Origin: an uncultured Clostridia bacterium
GTDB taxonomy: Bacteria; Bacillota; Clostridia; Christensenellales; UBA1242
Reading direction: 5' to 3'
NCBI GenBank assembly: GCA_947366645.1
Contig: CANBAX010000026.1
Span: forward strand, 1-9,932
DNA length: 9,932 bases
How positions within the stretch are numbered: the stretch's first letter is position 1; the number at the start of each line of letters is the position of its first letter. Of this stretch, positions 5,682 through 9,932 are shown piece after piece. The notes under the pieces were generated by a model. The model was not told the origin of the DNA. It searched no databases and saw only the letters and a list, made by a program, of their open reading frames with translations. The position numbers were made by a program, and so were the translations under genes.

Positions 5682-7178
5682 ATGTCAAATTTAGCGGTAA
5701 TAGAATTAAATGATAAAGAGTTAAAACTACTCATATATAAAACAAGTAATGGCAGATACTCACTTACTCATAGTGCAAGCCAGCCTTTAAGACTGGGGCA
5801 GGAGATAATGGAAGAGGAGCTTCTTCGACCAAAAACAAAAAATGACTTGCTTGAAGTACTTAAGATATATAGAAAACTCATAGAAACTTTCAAGGCCAGC
5901 AAAATAATCGCCTTTGCAACAAATATACTTTTAAAAGCAAGGAATTATCATGGCTTTATAGAAGAAATTTATAATAATACTGGAATAAGTTTTTCTGTAT
6001 TTGATGAAGAGGATATCATCAAAAATGTTTATGGTTCAACAATAAATTCAATAGATTATTCTAAAGGATATCTTATAAATATAGGCTCATATTCCACCCA
6101 TTTTATAAAGTATAATAGACGTACAATACTAGCAAGTCATGTAATAGGTTATGGCGCAATGAATATTATGACTGACCCTTCTGGAAAACCAAGAAGCTTT
6201 GATGAAATGGAAAAACTTATCGAAGATGAAGTGCGGGGGCTGGATTTCCTTCCGTCTGCGGAAGAGGAAAGTATGTTTGTCGGCACCGGTAACTCCTTCC
6301 TTTCTTTTGGTCATATCGCAAAGAAGATATCAAGGTATCCACTAGATTTAGATAATAATTATGTTGTTTCACAAGAAGTTATGGAGCAGACAGTAAATTT
6401 CATTAAGGGCATTGACCTTGATAGACTCAAAAAAATCAAAGGTATAGCAGAATCCGAAGCAGAATGTATAGGCGGCGGACTTGCTATAATTCGCGGGTTT
6501 TATAAAGCACTTGGTGCAAAAGAGGTCACCGTGTCAACAGCTAATGTTATTGACGGGCTTGTTCACTCACAAATTGCACTTCCATCACAGGAAAAATTCA
6601 ATGACCTTCTTGCAAATTCTGTAGATTCTTATTGCGAGTTTATGCCAGAAGACCATGCAATAAATATTCATGTATACACTATGGCAGTAATACTCTTCAA
6701 ACAACTGAAAGTAATGCACAAACTACCTCGATTTTACATAAAACCGCTCAGAATTGCGGCACAACTATATGATAGCGGAAGGGTTATAAATTATAACGAT
6801 TACGCAAAACACGGTTTTCATACTATCCTAAATTCGGGGCTTGTAGGCGTCAGCCATAGAGAGCTTCTTCTTGCTGCCTTCATATGCCTATGCCAAGACC
6901 TTGATAATTTCTCTCTTGCAGAATGGATGAAATATAAAGATATCGTCACAGAGGAAGACCTTGACGCGATAAGAAAACTCGGCGTAATAGTCAAACTTGC
7001 AGTTGCCCTCAATGCGTCAAAGAAACCACTTATCACAGATATCATATGTGATATCTTGGGCGACTCTATCATTATGAAAACGGTGGTGGAGGGCGATGTA
7101 ACCTTTGAAATCATGGAAGGAATGAAGGTTGCAGATGACTATCGAAAGGTGTTCAAAAAGAGCTTGCAAATAATATAA
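5682..7178 (+). CDS. Ppx/GppA-like protein with degenerate active-site motifs
   Basis: From the ATG at 5682 the protein has 498 residues. The first 300 resemble the two-lobed ASKHA core of exopolyphosphatases and pppGpp phosphatases: an N-terminal strand block (NLAVIELNDKELKLLIYK), IIAFATNILLKARN where the family has an AT-S-A-x-R-x-A-x-N stretch, and DEEDI at about 108-112 near the usual acidic site. NIGSYST (133-139) replaces the glycine-rich phosphate loop D-I-G-G-G-S-T, losing the Asp and two glycines. ESEAECIGGGLAI (about 257-269) matches the later glycine strand. Residues 305-498 resemble the family's HD-like C-terminal domain, with EDHAINIHVYTMA, LYDSG instead of the usual LHDIG, and KHGFHTILNS. 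Catalysis on polyphosphate or pppGpp is therefore doubtful, and a sensing or scaffold role is possible. It follows the ferredoxin gene by eight bases. A GTG start at 5670 would add four residues. Confidence 0.75.
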   Translation: MSNLAVIELNDKELKLLIYKTSNGRYSLTHSASQPLRLGQEIMEEELLRPKTKNDLLEVLKIYRKLIETFKASKIIAFATNILLKARNYHGFIEEIYNNTGISFSVFDEEDIIKNVYGSTINSIDYSKGYLINIGSYSTHFIKYNRRTILASHVIGYGAMNIMTDPSGKPRSFDEMEKLIEDEVRGLDFLPSAEEESMFVGTGNSFLSFGHIAKKISRYPLDLDNNYVVSQEVMEQTVNFIKGIDLDRLKKIKGIAESEAECIGGGLAIIRGFYKALGAKEVTVSTANVIDGLVHSQIALPSQEKFNDLLANSVDSYCEFMPEDHAINIHVYTMAVILFKQLKVMHKLPRFYIKPLRIAAQLYDSGRVINYNDYAKHGFHTILNSGLVGVSHRELLLAAFICLCQDLDNFSLAEWMKYKDIVTEEDLDAIRKLGVIVKLAVALNASKKPLITDIICDILGDSIIMKTVVEGDVTFEIMEGMKVADDYRKVFKKSLQII

Positions 7179-7200
7179 AACGAAGGAAAAAGGTGAAAGA

Positions 7201-8550
7201 GTGAAAAAGAGTTATCTCACGATAATTATGTCCCTTGTATTTGTATTATGTGTATCAGTAGGTGCATATATCTTTTTCGTAGATGACGGAGGATATAAGC
7301 CAGATATAGATGGTTATTGTGCGAATGAAAGGGTAAGTGAAAATATGTCCCGTACTGAAATCGCAAAGATATATAAGGATTCTTGTATTGCGGTAATAGT
7401 TGAATCAACAGCCCCAAACAGAGGATATACAAAAATCTCTACCGGCAGTGGCGTTTGCGTAGCCAGTGAGGGCTATCAAACGGAATATAAATATAATGCA
7501 AAGCAAAGTTACTTTGCCACAAATTATCATGTGATAAGCTATGCATGTGACCCAATGTACTCAAACTATAATACAAAAATAAGCATCGAACTTGATGATA
7601 GTACAGCCCGCTATTCGGCAGACCTTGTTTGGTATGATAAGAATATGGATATTGCAATAATCGCAAGTGAATTTGAGGGTGCTGATAAAGATAAGATAAC
7701 CATGGGTTATATCAAAATGCGGGACAGAATTGTTGACTGCAAAGCAGAGGATAAACTTTTGTATGAGGATATCTTCGTACTTGGCACACCCCTTGATTTG
7801 CAATATAAAAATACACTCACTCTTGGCATAACATCTAATCCAAATTTGGAAATGGTGGAGGCGAGCGGCACCGAGGTTTATACCTACCTAATGAATGGTG
7901 TATTCAAGTATACCACAGATGAAAAAGCGGTACACGGAAGTTATGAAACTCTTCAAGTTTATGATAATATTTACGAGAATGTTGTTATGATGAATTGCGA
8001 TATCACTCATGGTAATTCAGGCGGTGGCGTGTTTGATAAATATGGCAACTTAATTGGGCTTGCCACACTTGGTCTTGACGTCGAAGTTTCCGGCAGTGCC
8101 AGCATAAATTTCCTTGTCCCAATTTATCCAGTTATGCAGGTTCTTGACCGCGTAATACTTCAAAATGAGGGCATGAACGGAGAGAGTATCTACACATTAA
8201 AATCTTTAGGCTTAAAAGTACTTGATAGCGAGGAAGCGGTAAGGGTAGGTAATCTTGTTCTTACTGTAAATAATACTCCAAGTTATTACTTTGACGGAAA
8301 ATTCTATAAAAAGTCAGATTATTCCACTGCTTTCGACTTTTATGAAGAAGGTGTAATTGTGCTTGAAGGTGCTTTAGGTGTACCTTATGGCTTTGTTATA
8401 AGGTCAGTTGATAAAAATGACGGAACAGAATTGGAAATCAATGATAGAAACGATTTGATATATTTCCTGCTCTCTTGTAAGAAAGGGGAAAGAATAAATC
8501 TCAATGGAAGACTTGGTTTAATAGGAAGAACTCATACAATTACACTTTAA
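7201..8550 (+). CDS. membrane-anchored HtrA/DegP-like serine protease with C-terminal PDZ-like domain
   Basis: The 449-residue protein begins with KKSY and one hydrophobic helix (residues 7-26), which would anchor it with the rest outside. The trypsin-like protease domain covers about 55-320. The catalytic triad is complete: H110 in ATNYHVI, D150 in KNMDIAII, and S273 in THGNSGGGVFD. LGTPLDLQ (194-201) is the usual strand before the specificity loop. Between it and the serine lies an extra-long insert (about 211-258), rich in Tyr and Thr. Residues 325-449 resemble a PDZ domain, with a peptide-binding-site-like LGLKVLD and the typical ending LIYFLLSCKKGERINLNGRL. HtrA proteases degrade or cut misfolded or signalling proteins in the envelope. 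The GTG start is set by AAAGGTGA (7189-7196). It sits 22 bases after the Ppx-like gene and nine before the MreB-like gene. Confidence 0.85.
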   Translation: MKKSYLTIIMSLVFVLCVSVGAYIFFVDDGGYKPDIDGYCANERVSENMSRTEIAKIYKDSCIAVIVESTAPNRGYTKISTGSGVCVASEGYQTEYKYNAKQSYFATNYHVISYACDPMYSNYNTKISIELDDSTARYSADLVWYDKNMDIAIIASEFEGADKDKITMGYIKMRDRIVDCKAEDKLLYEDIFVLGTPLDLQYKNTLTLGITSNPNLEMVEASGTEVYTYLMNGVFKYTTDEKAVHGSYETLQVYDNIYENVVMMNCDITHGNSGGGVFDKYGNLIGLATLGLDVEVSGSASINFLVPIYPVMQVLDRVILQNEGMNGESIYTLKSLGLKVLDSEEAVRVGNLVLTVNNTPSYYFDGKFYKKSDYSTAFDFYEEGVIVLEGALGVPYGFVIRSVDKNDGTELEINDRNDLIYFLLSCKKGERINLNGRLGLIGRTHTITL

Positions 8551-8559
8551 GGAGGAAAT

Positions 8560-9564
8560 ATGATAAAGTACAAATATGCGATAGAAATGGGGGGAGCAAA
8601 CACAAAAATTTATGTGAAAGATAGTGGTCTTGCTCTTTGCGAGCCAACTCTTGTTGCTGCAAAACCATCTCCAGAAGGATATAAGGTGCTGGCTCTTGGT
8701 AAAGAAGCAAAAAAACTCATGGGCAAAACCGATGATTCTGTGGAAGTTTTCAGCCCAATAGTAAATGGCGTCATCCAAAATTATGAGTACTGCCAAAAAC
8801 TTCTTGAATATTTTTTCAAGAAGGTGGAGTATAAGAAGAAACGTGAAAACGTTATTGTGCTTGTAAATTGTGCTATTTCTAATGAAGATAAAAATTTATA
8901 TCAAAAACTTCTTCATAGTGTAGGTTTTAGGGAAGTTGCACTTGTGCCATCAGTAATGTGTGCCTGCCTAGGTGTGGGCAAAAATATAAGTTCCACAAGG
9001 ACTACTCTAGTAGTTGGCATGGGCGGTGCAAATACAGATATCGCAGTTATTAATATGAACAGCCTAATAAAAGGTGCTACACTTGGAATAGGTGGCAGGG
9101 CAATAGATAGTGCCATTGCACACGAAATAGCCTATAAAAAGGGTGTAGTGATAGGTTTAGGCACGGCAGAAACGCTCAAAAGTTCGGTGGGCAGTTTGTT
9201 TGTAAATGATACTCTCAATATGGAGGTCACTGGTGTCGATGTGGAGAGTAAAATTCCAACGGCATATATAATCACGGCAAAGGATTTGTATCCTATAATA
9301 GAGCCATATTTTAATGAAATTATAAAGGCAGTAGAAGTTACCATAACCTCACTCCCACCAGAGATATCCACTGATATTATCAATAATGGAGTTATGTTTG
9401 TAGGTGGACTTGCTCGAATGGCAGGCTTTGATGAGTATCTAAAACGCAATTTCCGTTTTCCAGCAGTGGTTGTAAGGCATGACGGAGAGTATGTAACCAT
9501 AAAAGGTGCTGGCAAACTTCTTGAAGATGAAGTTTTACTTAATAAGCTAATTGAGAATTTTTAA
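8560..9564 (+). CDS. divergent MreB-like actin-family protein
   Basis: The 334 residues align throughout with MreB/Mbl filament proteins. YAIEMGGANTKIYVKDSGLA (6-25) corresponds to the phosphate-1 region, VLALGKEAKKLMGKT (43-57) to the V-G-x-E-A-K segment, and FSPIVNGVIQNYE (64-76) to the R-P-x-x-x-G-V-I-x-D strand. VVGMGGANTDIAVI (151-164) is the phosphate-2 loop, and FVGGLARMAGFDEYL (280-294) the adenosine-binding motif. MreB assembles on the membrane and guides wall synthesis. Two changes stand out: the phosphate-1 Asp is Glu (E9), and the phosphate-2 Asp is Gly (G153), so ATP hydrolysis may be slow or absent. AAGGAGG (8549-8555) overlaps the protease stop and fixes the ATG. No mreC or mreD is adjacent, so it is more likely a paralogue than the housekeeping MreB. 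The stop lies in the terminator. Confidence 0.85.
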   Translation: MIKYKYAIEMGGANTKIYVKDSGLALCEPTLVAAKPSPEGYKVLALGKEAKKLMGKTDDSVEVFSPIVNGVIQNYEYCQKLLEYFFKKVEYKKKRENVIVLVNCAISNEDKNLYQKLLHSVGFREVALVPSVMCACLGVGKNISSTRTTLVVGMGGANTDIAVINMNSLIKGATLGIGGRAIDSAIAHEIAYKKGVVIGLGTAETLKSSVGSLFVNDTLNMEVTGVDVESKIPTAYIITAKDLYPIIEPYFNEIIKAVEVTITSLPPEISTDIINNGVMFVGGLARMAGFDEYLKRNFRFPAVVVRHDGEYVTIKGAGKLLEDEVLLNKLIENF

Positions 9565-9586
9565 AAAGTGGCATAAGCCACTTTTT
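9563..9586 (+). terminator. intrinsic terminator of the four-gene operon
   Basis: AAAAAGTGGC (9563-9572) and GCCACTTTTT (9577-9586) form a perfect 10-bp stem around ATAA, followed by a further T-rich run to about 9600. The stem begins inside the TAA of the MreB-like gene. Confidence 0.9.
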
Positions 9587-9667
9587 ATTTTTCCTTTTTA
9601 TTTTTTCGCTGCTTTTACATTTTATTTCGACCTTTCCTACTTATGTCATTTCGACCTTTTGATTATT

Positions 9668-9704
9668 GTCATTTCGACCGGAACGAAGTGGAGCGGAGAA
9701 ATCT
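9668..9704 (+). repeat. full copy 1 of the GTCATTTCGACC...GGAGAAATCT repeat
   Basis: The 37-bp unit has the head GTCATTTCGACC, the middle GGAACGAAGTGGAGC and the tail GGAGAAATCT. ATTTC near the head and GAAAT in the tail are inverted, so the single strand can fold back. Confidence 0.75.
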
Positions 9705-9718
9705 TTTTCATAATAATT

Positions 9719-9762
9719 GTCATTTCGACTGGAGGGCTCTTCAGCCCGCAGCGGAGAAATCT
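9719..9762 (+). repeat. full copy 2 of the repeat, with an extra central hairpin
   Basis: The 44-bp unit has the same head (one change, GACT) and tail. Its middle is replaced by GGGCT (9734-9738), loop CTTC, AGCCC (9743-9747): a perfect 5-bp hairpin in place of the centre of copy 1. Confidence 0.7.
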
Positions 9763-9848
9763 ATTAACCAAACAAGTACCCAAGCCACTATCATTTCGAC
9801 AAATCCCTTTTCTGTCGTTTTGACTGAAGCCCGTTTTTTCCGACTTCT

Positions 9849-9875
9849 GTCATTTCGACCGTAGCGGAGAAATCT
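9849..9875 (+). repeat. short copy 3 of the repeat
   Basis: The 27-bp unit has the head GTCATTTCGACC, only GTAGC in the middle, and the tail GGAGAAATCT. The conserved ends around a variable centre show that head and tail define the unit. Confidence 0.7.
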
Positions 9876-9886
9876 AGCGTAGCGTA

Positions 9887-9915
9887 AAAAAAAGACTGAC
9901 TTTCAGTCTTTTTTT
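9887..9915. terminator. intrinsic terminator, probably for a leftward gene beyond the right edge
   Basis: GACTGA (9894-9899) and TCAGTC (9903-9908) pair around CTT, and flanking A7/T7 runs extend the stem to 13 bp. It can work in both directions. The rightward operon already ends at 9586 and no gene lies between, so a leftward gene is the likelier owner. On the minus strand an in-frame TAA (plus 9917-9919) preceded by GAA AAA AGC GCA would suit the end of that gene, but too few codons are visible to call it. Confidence 0.7.
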
Positions 9916-9932
9916 CTTATGCGCTTTTTTCT

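Larger units (their letters stand above)
9621..9875 (+). repeat. cluster of short interspersed repeats with the head GTCATTTCGACC
   Basis: This gene-free stretch carries three longer copies (9668-9704, 9719-9762, 9849-9875) and several head-only or decayed copies: TTTATTTCGACC (9621-9632), GTCATTTCGACC (9645-9656), TCATTTCGAC (9791-9800) and GTCGTTTTGACT (9814-9825). All are in the same orientation with irregular spacing. From memory, GTCATTTCGACC...GGAGAAATCT repeats recur between genes in many bacterial and metagenomic genomes and are often mistranslated as peptides with VISTG or RNEVERR. Here too such frames run across the region, and I do not call them genes. Confidence 0.8.

Noticed and set aside
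7037..7056. 20-bp inverted repeat AGATATCA-TATG-TGATATCT inside the Ppx-like gene
   Set aside because: It follows from codons for D-I-I-C-D-I, and GAT ATC is frequent in this gene. It has no T run and no nearby start, so chance is enough.
9645..9860. Possible CRISPR array
   Set aside because: Repeat heads recur at irregular distances (about 23 to 70 bases), unit lengths vary, and there are no uniform spacers or cas genes.
9551..9864. Two overlapping plus-strand frames of 90 and 73 codons (VISTG..., RNEVERR...)
   Set aside because: They translate the interspersed repeat in two frames, begin inside or after the operon terminator, and have no ribosome-binding site.

Overview
The window is A+T-rich DNA with Gram-positive (Firmicutes-like) gene signals: strong Shine-Dalgarno sequences of the AGGAGG type, GTG as well as ATG starts, intrinsic terminators with T tails, and sigma-A-type promoters with extended -10 boxes. 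A small clostridial-type 2[4Fe-4S] ferredoxin and the lack of respiratory or outer-membrane genes suit an anaerobic, probably clostridial lineage. The sequence alone does not fix a genus.

Layout. Positions 1-282 look like a divergent control region. A partial leftward gene leaves the window at position 1, and three TTGCGA direct repeats plus two short palindromes precede a rightward cassette. That cassette (283-1130) holds three small Cro/C1-type helix-turn-helix regulators, the first two being tandem paralogues, and ends in a hairpin terminator that also serves the convergent gene. Positions 1157-4492 (minus strand) encode a 1111-residue secreted and membrane-anchored protein with four jelly-roll-like modules outside and a charged, helical tail inside. 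Divergent from it, 4610-5451 carries two half-size TSUP (TauE/SafE-like) membrane transporter genes that overlap by 4 bp.

From 5452 a recognisable promoter starts a tight four-gene run: ferredoxin (5503-5673), a degenerate Ppx/GppA-like protein (5682-7178), a membrane-anchored HtrA-like serine protease (7201-8550) and a divergent MreB-like actin (8560-9564), closed by a perfect hairpin terminator. Gaps are 8, 22 and 9 bases, so co-transcription is likely. Two of the four proteins have the actin/Hsp70/sugar-kinase (ASKHA) fold and both have changed nucleotide-site motifs, while the protease keeps its full catalytic triad. This pairing of cytoskeletal-type, polyphosphate/ppGpp-type, redox and envelope-proteolysis proteins is the least ordinary feature of the window.

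Positions 9600-9932 hold no credible gene. They contain a cluster of complete and broken copies of a short interspersed repeat (GTCATTTCGACC ... GGAGAAATCT), then a second terminator hairpin that probably belongs to a leftward gene just beyond the right edge.
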